From: Leptospira terpstrae serovar Hualin str. LT 11-33 = ATCC 700639
GTDB lineage: Bacteria; Spirochaetota; Leptospiria; Leptospirales; Leptospiraceae
Assembly (NCBI RefSeq): GCF_000332495.1
Contig: NZ_AOGW02000006.1
Location: forward strand, 434,001-498,000
Reading direction: 5' to 3'
DNA length: 64,000 bases
A program made the translations under genes and the position numbers. The notes below the pieces were generated by a model. The model did no database searches. It had not been told where the DNA came from and saw nothing but the letters and a program-made list of their open reading frames with translations. Of this stretch, positions 38,972 through 47,781 are shown piece by piece; positions within the stretch are counted from its first letter, which is position 1; every line of letters starts with the position of its first letter.

Positions 38972-39681
38972 CAAACTCCTTTCTGATTTCCCCAAAGAAC
39001 TTTGTGAATTTGAAGCGACAAACGACACTTAGGTGGATTGTCAACTTTGATCCATTCGACTAGTTCTTTGGCATCCACTTCACCGTGGACTGGCGAATAC
39101 AATATATTTGTCTGTATTTTTTGTTCGCGAATGACTTCGATACTTCTATCAAAGTCGATTCTATCTCGCACAACGAACTTGATTTCGTCAAGTGAATTAT
39201 GTCTCTTTTCTAGAATCCTGAAATTTTCCTGATTCATTCGATCTTCCATACCTGAACCCGGTAATTTGTAATCCATAGTAAAAACAAAAAAGGAATCATC
39301 GGTGATCTGTTCGCTCCCATTGGTTTCTACTCGGGGAGCAGGGTAGGGCCTACCGAAATTCATTCGGTGTTCGTAGATTCGTTTGGCAATGGCTACGGAG
39401 AGGTCGCGGTTTTTTCCTTCCAAAGGTTCGCCTCCCGTCAGTAACACTTGGTATCCATGGTGCGAATCCAATGTAACTAATTCATTCCAAACTGTTTCCA
39501 GAGATTTTTCTTCGCCTTGGTTTGGTCCAAGTGCGTAAGCTGTGTCACACCATAACGCTCTTGTTTCCGTTTTGCCACAACGTAAGGAACATCCAGCAAA
39601 TCGAATGAAGACAGTAGGGATTCCTTGTGAAATTCCTTCACCAGAAATGGAAGAATAGACTTCATGAATTTTTCCAAACAT
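38971..39681 (-). CDS. queE: 7-carboxy-7-deazaguanine synthase, radical SAM
   Basis: 236 residues. [10 protein letters not shown] near the N-terminus, the GEP SAM motif (LLTGGEPL) and VETNGS are typical of QueE, which ring-contracts CPH4 to CDG in queuosine synthesis. The cluster Cys are 31, 35 and 45 ([15 protein letters not shown]), CX3CX9C instead of the common CX3CX2C, so seven residues are inserted. Other QueE proteins also vary here. It is translationally coupled to the downstream SNF2 helicase. Confidence 0.9.
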   Translation of the reverse strand: MFGKIHEVYSSISGEGISQGIPTVFIRFAGCSLRCGKTETRALWCDTAYALGPNQGEEKSLETVWNELVTLDSHHGYQVLLTGGEPLEGKNRDLSVAIAKRIYEHRMNFGRPYPAPRVETNGSEQITDDSFFVFTMDYKLPGSGMEDRMNQENFRILEKRHNSLDEIKFVVRDRIDFDRSIEVIREQKIQTNILYSPVHGEVDAKELVEWIKVDNPPKCRLSLQIHKVLWGNQKGV

Positions 39682-39752
39682 TGTATTGATTCTCTCTGTG
39701 TCAGATTACTTGAAATTGTTCTTGCGAAAACATTTATTCAGAATTTCATTTT

Positions 39753-41402
39753 ATGGTCATGTTCGTAGATGCCAAATTGGAATTTCCATTGATTCAAGAA
39801 AAAGAGGTACAAGAAAACCATCTCTTACTTCGATTTCGAACACCTGCCAACCCAAAAATCGATGAACGTAAACCTTTGGTCATTGGTCTTGCTGTGGACA
39901 AAAGTTGGTCGATGAAAGGTGAAAAAATGGAATCGGTCATTGATGCCTCTTGTGCACTTGTCAATTGGCTTACAAGACATGATGCTGTGACTATCATCGC
40001 TTATTCTGCAGATGTACAAATCATTCAACCAGTAACCCACCTAACAGAAAAAGTTTCTGTTACTGATAAAATTAGAAACATTCAAGTAGCTACTTCAACC
40101 AATCTGAGTGGCGGGTGGTTGTCTGCCTTAAAAAGTCTTAGCCAATCCAAAATACAAAACGCTTATAAACGCGTTTTATTACTTACCGATGGCAATCCTA
40201 CTTCGGGAATCAAGGAAAAAGAAGCTTTAGTAAAGATTGCAGCGGACCATTTGGCAATGGGAATTTCTACCACAACCATCGGAGTGGGAAACGATTTTAA
40301 TGAAGAGATGTTAGTGGAAATTGCCAAAGCTGGTGGAGGGAATTTTCATTACATTGACAATCCAGAAAAAGCATCGGATATATTTTTTGAAGAATTTGGT
40401 GACATTGGCGCACTCTATGCGCAAGCGATCGATGTAGAATTACAATTGGCTCCCGGTGTCCGGTTAAAACAGGTTCTATCGGAAACTTCTCACCAAATTG
40501 CGGAAGAGTTTGATGAGTTTTTAGGAGATTCCAAAACTATTTCCAGACAAAAAATCAATCTCCAGTTAGGTGATCTTAGAGCGGATGACATTCGCAATTT
40601 AGTGTTACGTTTGGAAATTGACGATCGGGTGAACCAAGCGGAGGCACCATTTTGTGAAGTAAACGTTTCCTATTATAATTTATTACAACAAAATGCTTTG
40701 GAGTCTGTGAAAGAATCCTTTCGGTTTTCGAGAGGAAATAATCGTGGTAAACAAGACCCTGATGTTCTTGTCGAAATTCTGATCGCCAATGCAACTCTCG
40801 GAATTAAGGAAATATCAGATTTTATCAAACGTGGTCATATAGAAGACGCCAAAACATTGTTATTTGGACTCATTCAAGATATAAAAACCAATTTACATTT
40901 TGCTCCCAATGCGTTGGGATCGGTTCTCAGTAGATTACAAGTATTAGAAAATAAAATTACCACCAAATCAGATGATTTGAACAAACATCTATTTATGAAT
41001 TCTCAAATGATGATGAAAGGTCCCGAAAAGTTAGATTTGAAAGATGTGTTAGTTCATGATCAAATTTTTGAATACCATAGTGTGGGAGATATAGATTTAT
41101 ATAAATGTCCTGAAATCAAACTTCTGATGGAACAAAAAATGTCAGAAGGATTTCGGTATGTTGTTTTTGATTTTGCAAATACATCGCATATTGATTCGTC
41201 TGCGATTGGTATGGTGATTCAAATCGTGGGATGGTTACGGCGCCGTGGGGGAGAACTTGTGGTTGCCAACATTCATGATTCCGTTAAAAAGATTTTTGAA
41301 ATCACTCGGTTGTACAACCACATTCGTGTGGCAGAAAATGTATCCTCTGCGAAAGAAGTATTACAAAGGATTATTTATGCAAACGAAGGAGATACTAACT
41401 AA
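39753..41402 (+). CDS. VWA domain-STAS domain fusion protein
   Basis: 549 residues. A von Willebrand A domain (about 40-230) has an intact MIDAS: DKSWS (Asp49, Ser51, Ser53), TSTNLSGG, LLTDGNPTSG. A middle beta region (240-330) and a linker follow. Residues about 435-545 form a STAS domain with NTSHIDSSAIGMV, the phosphorylatable-Ser signature of anti-sigma-factor antagonists. No signal peptide, so cytoplasmic. The combination suggests a metal-dependent protein-binding module under partner-switch control (inference). Confidence 0.85.
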   Translation: MVMFVDAKLEFPLIQEKEVQENHLLLRFRTPANPKIDERKPLVIGLAVDKSWSMKGEKMESVIDASCALVNWLTRHDAVTIIAYSADVQIIQPVTHLTEKVSVTDKIRNIQVATSTNLSGGWLSALKSLSQSKIQNAYKRVLLLTDGNPTSGIKEKEALVKIAADHLAMGISTTTIGVGNDFNEEMLVEIAKAGGGNFHYIDNPEKASDIFFEEFGDIGALYAQAIDVELQLAPGVRLKQVLSETSHQIAEEFDEFLGDSKTISRQKINLQLGDLRADDIRNLVLRLEIDDRVNQAEAPFCEVNVSYYNLLQQNALESVKESFRFSRGNNRGKQDPDVLVEILIANATLGIKEISDFIKRGHIEDAKTLLFGLIQDIKTNLHFAPNALGSVLSRLQVLENKITTKSDDLNKHLFMNSQMMMKGPEKLDLKDVLVHDQIFEYHSVGDIDLYKCPEIKLLMEQKMSEGFRYVVFDFANTSHIDSSAIGMVIQIVGWLRRRGGELVVANIHDSVKKIFEITRLYNHIRVAENVSSAKEVLQRIIYANEGDTN

Positions 41403-41410
41403 TAGTTTGT

Positions 41411-41632
41411 TTATGCTAACCAACGTTCTGCTTCTTCTATAGCTTCTTTTAATTCACCTACAAGAGTCGGTGCAATGGCTATGCCTTTTTGCGTAGGTTT
41501 TAATTCTCCATTTGGATCGGTGTACCAAACTCTAATATTAAAAAAAGTTTGGCCTTTGTATTCGGAGATTTCCACGCGGATGACTTCTCCTCTACCTTTA
41601 TCAATGTCTCGAATGATTCCTGTTTTTGCCAT
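41411..41632 (-). CDS. PC4/p15-like single-stranded DNA-binding protein
   Basis: 73 residues with the PC4 C-terminal-domain pattern: [32 protein letters not shown], then an amphipathic helix. Bacterial members bind single-stranded DNA as dimers and may affect transcription. It starts 1 base after the FNR stop on the same strand. Confidence 0.85.
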   Translation of the reverse strand: MAKTGIIRDIDKGRGEVIRVEISEYKGQTFFNIRVWYTDPNGELKPTQKGIAIAPTLVGELKEAIEEAERWLA

Positions 41633-41633
41633 G

Positions 41634-42557
41634 TTAGTACGTCTCTACAAAAAGTTGTTCTTTTTCCTCTAGGTGTTTTTTAAATTCATCATACGAAAGA
41701 TCAGTTCCACAAGCGGACATGATTTCTTGTATCACTCCTTTTTCCATTCCCTTCGGGCCGCCACAAATATAAAACTTACCGTTTCCATTGACAGCATTTT
41801 TAATCGTTTCTGCATTTTCTTTTGCACGGTGAGTGATGTACATCTTTCCGCCATCGAAGGAGTTTTTTTCCTCTCGGCTAATTGCTGTTATAAAATGAAA
41901 ATTGGAATGAATTTTTTCCATTCCTTCAAAATAATCTCTTAGAACGATTTCATCAGTATAAGGTGCACCATATACCAAGTAAAGATTCCCTTGAAAGGAG
42001 ATGAGTTTTTGGACAAGGAGTTCTTCTACCATTCCCAAAAATGGACTGATTCCTGTTCCTGTGGCAAAAAAGAAGATATCGCCAGTAAAATCCATTTGCG
42101 GAAGTAAGAATTTTTTGCCTGCGGGCCCTGTCATCGTGACTGTATCACCAGGTTTCAAATCACAAAGATAATTGGAACAAACTCCCTTATGGACTAGATT
42201 CCCATTTTCATCGTACACATTGTCGCGTTTGACAACAAATTCAATATTGTCTTTGGTTTGGCCAAAACTGAACGATGGTGACGCGATCGAATACAAACGA
42301 ATGGTATAGGATGGGTCGGCCGATCCTTTGGCCTGTTTTTCTGGATCAACACCAGGAGGGATGATGCCAGCACTTTGTCCGATCATATAGGGATAGGTAT
42401 TGTGGTCGATGGCGATCGTGATTCGGTGGACTGCGGAGTCACCTTCTTTGGTTGGACGTTTTCCCTTACCTGGTTCCGGAGTCAAACGGGTGTTCGCGAT
42501 CACCTGGGCTAGGATGGGATTGGATTTCTTAAAGAGATTGATTTGAGGGGTAAGCAA
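41634..42557 (-). CDS. Plastid-type ferredoxin-NADP+ reductase
   Basis: 307 residues. The FAD motif is RLYSIASPS, followed by [10 protein letters not shown], the NADP motif [21 protein letters not shown], and a terminal aromatic residue (VETY) as in plant-type FNRs. Leptospira is known to have a plastid-class FNR involved in redox and haem oxygenase reactions. The start is TTG 42557 with GAGGA six bases upstream. It supplies or draws electrons from ferredoxin or flavodoxin. Confidence 0.93.
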   Translation of the reverse strand: MLTPQINLFKKSNPILAQVIANTRLTPEPGKGKRPTKEGDSAVHRITIAIDHNTYPYMIGQSAGIIPPGVDPEKQAKGSADPSYTIRLYSIASPSFSFGQTKDNIEFVVKRDNVYDENGNLVHKGVCSNYLCDLKPGDTVTMTGPAGKKFLLPQMDFTGDIFFFATGTGISPFLGMVEELLVQKLISFQGNLYLVYGAPYTDEIVLRDYFEGMEKIHSNFHFITAISREEKNSFDGGKMYITHRAKENAETIKNAVNGNGKFYICGGPKGMEKGVIQEIMSACGTDLSYDEFKKHLEEKEQLFVETY

Positions 42558-42746
42558 GGTCGTCCTCGTACAGAGTGGTTTTTGGTCAAGTTTGGCATTC
42601 GGATGGTTCGGGAAAAGGAGAAGTTGGACTTTTCATTTTTCCTCCTCGGAATTATGTCTCTTCCTTGACTGTATTTTTCCATTTTTTAAACTTTAGTCAT
42701 TCCGGCTCCTTCGCCGATCCTATAGACAACCGGGAAAACAAATTGC

Positions 42747-42968
42747 ATGAGATCGACTGAAGCACAAGAAAAGAAACCAACTACATTTCCAAATACCGTC
42801 CTTCATCAGAAATTGGAATCATTCACAAATACAATGATCCAATCCATGCAAACCAAAGCGAAAGAAGAAAAAACATGGGCAGTTCTCTCTATGTCGGGAG
42901 AAATTTTAGCGCAAGGCCACCAACTTCCCCAAATCGATCGTAATTCTGATTCATTATTTTCAATCTAA
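42747..42968 (+). CDS. Small hypothetical protein
   Basis: 73 residues, hydrophilic, with a KTWAVLSMSGEILAQGHQLP segment. No family recognised. It lies 14 bases before the DUF3015 gene on the same strand. A weak GGGAAAAC precedes ATG 42747. It could be a real small gene of a two-gene unit or a chance open frame. Confidence 0.45.
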   Translation: MRSTEAQEKKPTTFPNTVLHQKLESFTNTMIQSMQTKAKEEKTWAVLSMSGEILAQGHQLPQIDRNSDSLFSI

Positions 42969-42982
42969 GTACGGAGGTTTCT

Positions 42983-43510
42983 ATGTTCAATCGTAGAATC
43001 CGACTCATTTTTAAAACTCAACTAACTATCATTAGTTTAATTTGTCTTTTTACTTCTGCTTCTCTTTTTGCGGAGCCCTATGGAATGGCTGGTTGTGGAC
43101 TTGGTTCTATGATTTCAGTATGGAAAAATGATATTGGACAAGTCCTTGCTGCTACTACCAACGGAAGTTTGTCTTCCCAAACGTTCGGAATTACATCGGG
43201 AACTTCTAACTGTACTAATGATGGAATTGTCAGAGCCGACAGAGCTCAGGAAGTATTTGTAACTTATAATGAACAACCACTAGAGTTAGAAACTACAAGT
43301 GGAAATGGAGAAAGGATACAAGCTTTTGCTTCGTTATTAGGATGTCCTACTCATAGTAAAGAACTCGGAAAACTGATGAAAGAAGAACATTCTTTTATCT
43401 TCGAAAAAACAAAAGAGGCAAATTCTGCTTCACGATCCAAAATAATTATCTCTCGATTAAAATCAAAGATTGCAGACGATCCTGAATTAAAACTAGCTTG
43501 TTTGTATTAA
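42983..43510 (+). CDS. DUF3015 family exported protein
   Basis: 175 residues with a signal peptide (LTIISLICLFTSASLFAEP) and the family pattern AGCGLGSMI, TTNGSLSSQTFGITSGTSNC. The four-Cys mature region suggests a disulphide-stabilised periplasmic protein. Function unknown. ATG 42983 has ACGGAGG upstream. It overlaps the convergent gene 43507-44151 by 4 bases. Confidence 0.85.
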   Translation: MFNRRIRLIFKTQLTIISLICLFTSASLFAEPYGMAGCGLGSMISVWKNDIGQVLAATTNGSLSSQTFGITSGTSNCTNDGIVRADRAQEVFVTYNEQPLELETTSGNGERIQAFASLLGCPTHSKELGKLMKEEHSFIFEKTKEANSASRSKIIISRLKSKIADDPELKLACLY

Positions 43511-44151
43511 TCTCGAATCACTCTAGAAATTTCTGAGTTATAACGATAAGCAGCCTCCGTTTGGTTGAGATAACCGAACGCACCTAGTTCAAATAAAAAA
43601 GCAGCAGTGATTCCGTAACCGCCATCAGGTACATCGTCACAACCTTTTTTGCCTGCAGGATGAATTTTCCAATCACGTGGATTGAGAAATTGAAAGTTAT
43701 CGGGACAAACCACGTGACCATAATTTTTTCCATCCGCATGTCTTGCTTCATGTAATAAAACTATGACTCGATCCAATCGATTTAGACTAAAAAAAGCGCG
43801 ACCGAGTAATACATCCCCATCATGATACATTGCAATATAGTCGCCAGTGGATCCGTAAGAGTATTTTTTGATCCGAGATTGAATCCAACGAGAAAGTTTT
43901 TTTCCTGAAAAACCAAACTTAAAAATAGATTCAAATTGTGTAAGTCGGTTGTAGGTAGGTTTATCAATTTTGATCCGTTTTGGTTCGAGAGATTCCAAAT
44001 AGGAAAAGGATTCCTTTAAAACTTTGGATTGTTTCGCATTTAACTTTGATTCATCGGAGTATATAGCTATCCCAGACAGGCAATAAAGAACAAAAACAAT
44101 TAATACTGTTTTATGAAATTTGAATTCAAAAAGTGGCTTGGAGTCCACCAT
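43507..44151 (-). CDS. Exported HExxH putative metallopeptidase
   Basis: 214 residues with an N-terminal membrane/signal segment ([15 protein letters not shown]). The motif [10 protein letters not shown] (His134, Glu135, His138) is a zinc-binding HExxH, followed by HVVCPDNF and a Cys-containing region ([13 protein letters not shown]). It is a candidate zinc peptidase of unrecognised family. It follows the TonB-dependent receptor, overlapping it by up to 26 bases, and so probably belongs to the haem-uptake operon. Confidence 0.7.
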   Translation of the reverse strand: MVDSKPLFEFKFHKTVLIVFVLYCLSGIAIYSDESKLNAKQSKVLKESFSYLESLEPKRIKIDKPTYNRLTQFESIFKFGFSGKKLSRWIQSRIKKYSYGSTGDYIAMYHDGDVLLGRAFFSLNRLDRVIVLLHEARHADGKNYGHVVCPDNFQFLNPRDWKIHPAGKKGCDDVPDGGYGITAAFLFELGAFGYLNQTEAAYRYNSEISRVIRD

Positions 44152-46318
44152 AGTAAAACCTGGGACGTATAGGATTGTATGTAAGCTCGTATTGGTCTAG
44201 GACGTTGTCTACTCCTAAAAACAAAGACATCCTTCCATCAAAGAATTTTTTCTCCATTCTGACGTTCAGAAGGGTGAAAGGCTTTCCATACACTACTTTG
44301 TTATTTTCTTCTACGCTTTTGGTTTGTTGGTCGATTAGTGCAGTACTGGAACCCGCAGTAAATTCATTGGTTGTACTATAAAACGGCCGTTTGTCTAAAC
44401 GTTTGGCACGAAGGGCAAATTCCCAACCACCTGGTGCGTTCACAAAAAAGTTCATTGTTCCTTGGTGAAGGGCTCTTCCTTCCAATGGTCTATCTGTTGT
44501 TAGGTCACGAGTGTCCGTTTGATTATATCCTAGTTCTAAAGCAAAATACTTAAGAAATCGAACTCGGGATCCTGCTTCCACTCCTCTGGTATAGGCTCTT
44601 TGAATGTTCTTTAATTGGAAGTTTGCAAATTCACTAGTTCTTGTTCCAAAACTATATTGGATGAGATCAGTGATATCATTTCGGAACACACTAAGAGAAA
44701 GTGTCCAAAATTTATATGGCGTGTATTCAAGGTCGGCGTTAACTGTTGTTGATCTTTCTGGCCTTAGTTTGTCATTTCCATCCACAACATAACCCACACC
44801 AGGGTTTTCAAAACGTAAATATAGTTCTCGAAATGATGGTGGTCTGAATCCTTTTCCATAACTGGCACGAAAAACTAAGTTACTTGTGATATCTACTTTG
44901 GTCGCAATTTTTGGTGTGGTTTGTCCACCAAATTGAGAGTCCACATCATGTCGAACTCCGGGAACCAATCGCCAAACAAAGCCTTGGCGCCAGATAACCC
45001 ATTCATCTTGAATGAAGGCTGCTCTTCTAGTTCTATATGCATTTCTTCTTTGTAATCTGTCTGATTGTAATTCTTCAGAATAAGATTCCACCCCGGCAGT
45101 AACCATATGGTCTTTATTGATTTCATGATCAATTTGAGCTACGCCCTGTGATGAAAATTCATTTGTGAGTTCTTTTACATCCAATTCATTGGAATTTCTT
45201 TGATCTAATTTATAGTGATTTTCCCAACGAGAAAAATTTCCACGTAGTGAAACCATATTTCGTTTTCCGTAGGAATATTCTAGAGCACCTAACCCAAGAA
45301 AGTCGTTAGTTAAATTGGTTCTATCGAAAACACCGCCATTGGCTCTCGAATCAACTCCTGCTTGGTTCCGATTTAAATAATTAATTCCAGTTTTTACCTT
45401 AAATTGGCCATCGGGATTGAAAATCATATTTCCACCCAAGTTGTTGTCTTGGAATGCATTTCCAGTGGTCGCTGGAGTTTTTGGATCTAAATCGTAAGCT
45501 GCTGATTGGTTGAATCCGCCAAAAAAATTTGTAGCAACAAAATCATTTTTAAAACCCACATCGGCGATCATGTTTTTTTCGCCTTGGGTTCCAAAGTTAG
45601 TTTGTCTACCGTTTCCATACGAAGTTCGGAATTGGTAATGTTCAGGTTTTTCTGCTTGTTTGGTGATGATATTGATAACACCACCAATGGCATCGGCACC
45701 GTATAAAGATGAAGAACTTCCTTTTACTATTTCAACTCGTTCAATGTTTTGTACTTTGAATCGAGTAAGGTCGATAGTGTTATTCAACCTTCCTGCAACA
45801 CGTTGTCCATCTACTAGAAAAAGTACGTATTTAGAATCGAGCCCGAGCATTTGTACTTGGGATCCTCCAAAAAATGGAGTTACATTAATCCCGATTTGAG
45901 TATCTAGCACCTCACCTAAGTTACGTGCTCCTGTTTGTTCGATTCTTTTTCTGGATATTACTTCTGTCGCTACGGCGGAATCTTTGAGTCGTCGCTCCCC
46001 ACGAGAACCAGTAACTACAATTCCATTTTTATTATCTAAATCTTTGAACCGGTCCACTTCCTCAGAATTTGTTTCCTCTTTATTGCCTTCTTCTGGTGTG
46101 GAAACATTCGGTGTAGTAGTTCCTGTTTTTTGTAAATTTGGATCCGTAGGAATTGTTTCCGTCGGGACCGAAGGTGGAGCTGTGGTAGTGTTTGGTATTT
46201 GGTCTTCCGTTTTGGTTTTTTTTCCAGTTTCACGAGGACGTGTTTGGGAATGAACCTCACCAATAAAAAGTACAAAAAGACAGAGGATAGGAAGTAAAAA
46301 CTGAAAGAAAGAATGCAT
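44126..46318 (-). CDS. TonB-dependent outer-membrane receptor (probable haem receptor)
   Basis: 730 residues from ATG 46318. Signal peptide ([19 protein letters not shown]), a Pro/Thr-rich region, then a plug domain ([31 protein letters not shown]) and a 22-strand barrel ending [11 protein letters not shown]. The [13 protein letters not shown] segment corresponds to the FRAP region of haem receptors. The start overlaps the stop of the HmuY-like gene (TAATG). With that neighbour, haem is the likely ligand. Confidence 0.9.
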   Translation of the reverse strand: MHSFFQFLLPILCLFVLFIGEVHSQTRPRETGKKTKTEDQIPNTTTAPPSVPTETIPTDPNLQKTGTTTPNVSTPEEGNKEETNSEEVDRFKDLDNKNGIVVTGSRGERRLKDSAVATEVISRKRIEQTGARNLGEVLDTQIGINVTPFFGGSQVQMLGLDSKYVLFLVDGQRVAGRLNNTIDLTRFKVQNIERVEIVKGSSSSLYGADAIGGVINIITKQAEKPEHYQFRTSYGNGRQTNFGTQGEKNMIADVGFKNDFVATNFFGGFNQSAAYDLDPKTPATTGNAFQDNNLGGNMIFNPDGQFKVKTGINYLNRNQAGVDSRANGGVFDRTNLTNDFLGLGALEYSYGKRNMVSLRGNFSRWENHYKLDQRNSNELDVKELTNEFSSQGVAQIDHEINKDHMVTAGVESYSEELQSDRLQRRNAYRTRRAAFIQDEWVIWRQGFVWRLVPGVRHDVDSQFGGQTTPKIATKVDITSNLVFRASYGKGFRPPSFRELYLRFENPGVGYVVDGNDKLRPERSTTVNADLEYTPYKFWTLSLSVFRNDITDLIQYSFGTRTSEFANFQLKNIQRAYTRGVEAGSRVRFLKYFALELGYNQTDTRDLTTDRPLEGRALHQGTMNFFVNAPGGWEFALRAKRLDKRPFYSTTNEFTAGSSTALIDQQTKSVEENNKVVYGKPFTLLNVRMEKKFFDGRMSLFLGVDNVLDQYELTYNPIRPRFYYGGLQATF

Positions 46319-46980
46319 TAGGGAAGTTTTTTCCATCGGATGGTCGGATAACCAGAAGTTCCCGCATCACTATAATAATTTTCTATATGAACGGCATAGG
46401 TAGCGAGTCCTGTTCCAGAACGAATGAGGAAAATATCAGGTTTTGGAGTTAAGTTTCCAATGGTGTAAAAGTACCACTCCGTAACGATTGCATTTCCAAT
46501 ATATACGGCTCCTGCTCCTCCAATTCCTTGTGTGGTCGTAGCGACATCAACAGTAAACGTGTTACATCCTTGGCTTGAAGCAGAATTTGAGCTAGCAACT
46601 CCAAAGTCAGTGGTGTTACTTTTACAAGCACCGCCGAGGCCAAAACGATTGGTTTCTCCTGAATTAGTTGCCGCCTTGTATCTGTTAAATGCAATATCCC
46701 AGGTAAGGGAATCTTTTTCTGAAAAAGGAATTTGTTTATTCCCTTCGAATTGAAAGTAAATGTAAAAATCTAAATTGGTCGCATTGAATCTTGTTGTATA
46801 ACTTCCGTCGCCGTTGGCCCGAGAAAATACAATTTTATCCAGAGCATTGGGATTCCCCGCATTGATCAAATTTGTGACCAATTGATTTACAAATAATTTT
46901 TGGTCCGACAAGGCACTTTCTTGTCGGGCACAAAAACTAGTCAGTAATAGAAAACAACCAATGCTAAGGAATCGAATCAC
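46318..46980 (-). CDS. HmuY-like haem-binding lipoprotein
   Basis: 220 residues with lipobox LLTSFC. The core reads [16 protein letters not shown], then [15 protein letters not shown], very like the WDIAF.RY.IKTNSG segment of HmuY proteins, which strip haem from host proteins and pass it to HmuR-type receptors. It is coupled to the TonB-dependent receptor. Haem ligands cannot be assigned by eye. Confidence 0.8.
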   Translation of the reverse strand: MIRFLSIGCFLLLTSFCARQESALSDQKLFVNQLVTNLINAGNPNALDKIVFSRANGDGSYTTRFNATNLDFYIYFQFEGNKQIPFSEKDSLTWDIAFNRYKAATNSGETNRFGLGGACKSNTTDFGVASSNSASSQGCNTFTVDVATTTQGIGGAGAVYIGNAIVTEWYFYTIGNLTPKPDIFLIRSGTGLATYAVHIENYYSDAGTSGYPTIRWKKLP

Positions 46981-46982
46981 TG

Positions 46983-47546
46983 TTAAGGGGTAAAAGTATA
47001 GTTCACAGCTGCCGATTGCCCGTTTCTTGGAATCGCGTAAATGAATACATAATAGTCACCCGCTCCCTGAGCTCCGTTGAAAGTAATGGTAGCCGTTTGG
47101 TTTGTGATTTTATAGGAACTTGGAAATTCACTATTGGAATCAGTTGCTGTTGCAATTGAAAAATTGCTTGGTGTAGCTGCAACATTACTTGTTGTCAAAG
47201 GACATGCCGACGCTTTGTAAATAATAATGAAAGCACTTCCATTTACAGTAAGAATTGTAGATGCATCAGAAGTTAACTTGATGGCAGCAGTTGTATGTCC
47301 TACAACAGGAACTGAACCCAATTTGGAAATTGTTCCTGCAGTAGTTCCTGTAACATCAGTGGTCCAAGTGTTGATGGTTGCTTTACCAGAAGCAGAAACA
47401 GAACAGTCGCCAGCAGAAGTTGTCAAAGCCGCAAGAGCTATGATAGGAGTTAGGTCTTCCTCTTTTTTCTTTTCACACTGGAAAGTAAGTCCAGCAATCA
47501 AACCCAAAACGATCAGTAATTTAGTCTTATTTAGAAGGGATTTCAT
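46983..47546 (-). CDS. Lipoprotein of the haem-uptake operon, unknown function
   Basis: 187 residues from ATG 47546 (GAGG upstream). The lipobox is GLTFQC. The mature part is Ser/Thr/Ala-rich with beta-strand character and two Cys (GDCSVS; KASACPL). I do not recognise a family. It is the first gene behind the Fur-like site and lies 2 bases before the HmuY-like gene. Confidence 0.75.
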   Translation of the reverse strand: MKSLLNKTKLLIVLGLIAGLTFQCEKKKEEDLTPIIALAALTTSAGDCSVSASGKATINTWTTDVTGTTAGTISKLGSVPVVGHTTAAIKLTSDASTILTVNGSAFIIIYKASACPLTTSNVAATPSNFSIATATDSNSEFPSSYKITNQTATITFNGAQGAGDYYVFIYAIPRNGQSAAVNYTFTP

Positions 47547-47586
47547 AGAACCTCGGTCATTTTTATCCAAACTTGTGCACTGGTAT

Positions 47587-47606
47587 TGAGAATCAAATTC
47601 ATTTTA
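47587..47606 (-). promoter_or_regulatory. Candidate Fur box
   Basis: TGAGAATCAAATTCATTTTA matches the classical Fur-box consensus at 14 of 20 positions and includes the inverted repeat GAAT-CAA-ATTC. It lies 41-60 bases upstream of the first gene of the probable haem-uptake operon. The assignment rests on sequence likeness and context only. Confidence 0.4.
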
Positions 47607-47781
47607 TCGTTTTGCCTTTTTTTTCGAACACTGACAAAATCATGACAGATGTCTTAGGAATGTCTTAAAATTGGTCATATTATTTTCATTCTAATCAATA
47701 AGATAAGCAGAATGGATACAAAGCAATGGTCAAAAAAATCAATTGTAAGGAAAAGGATTTTTCGTCTACTATGCCTAGGTC

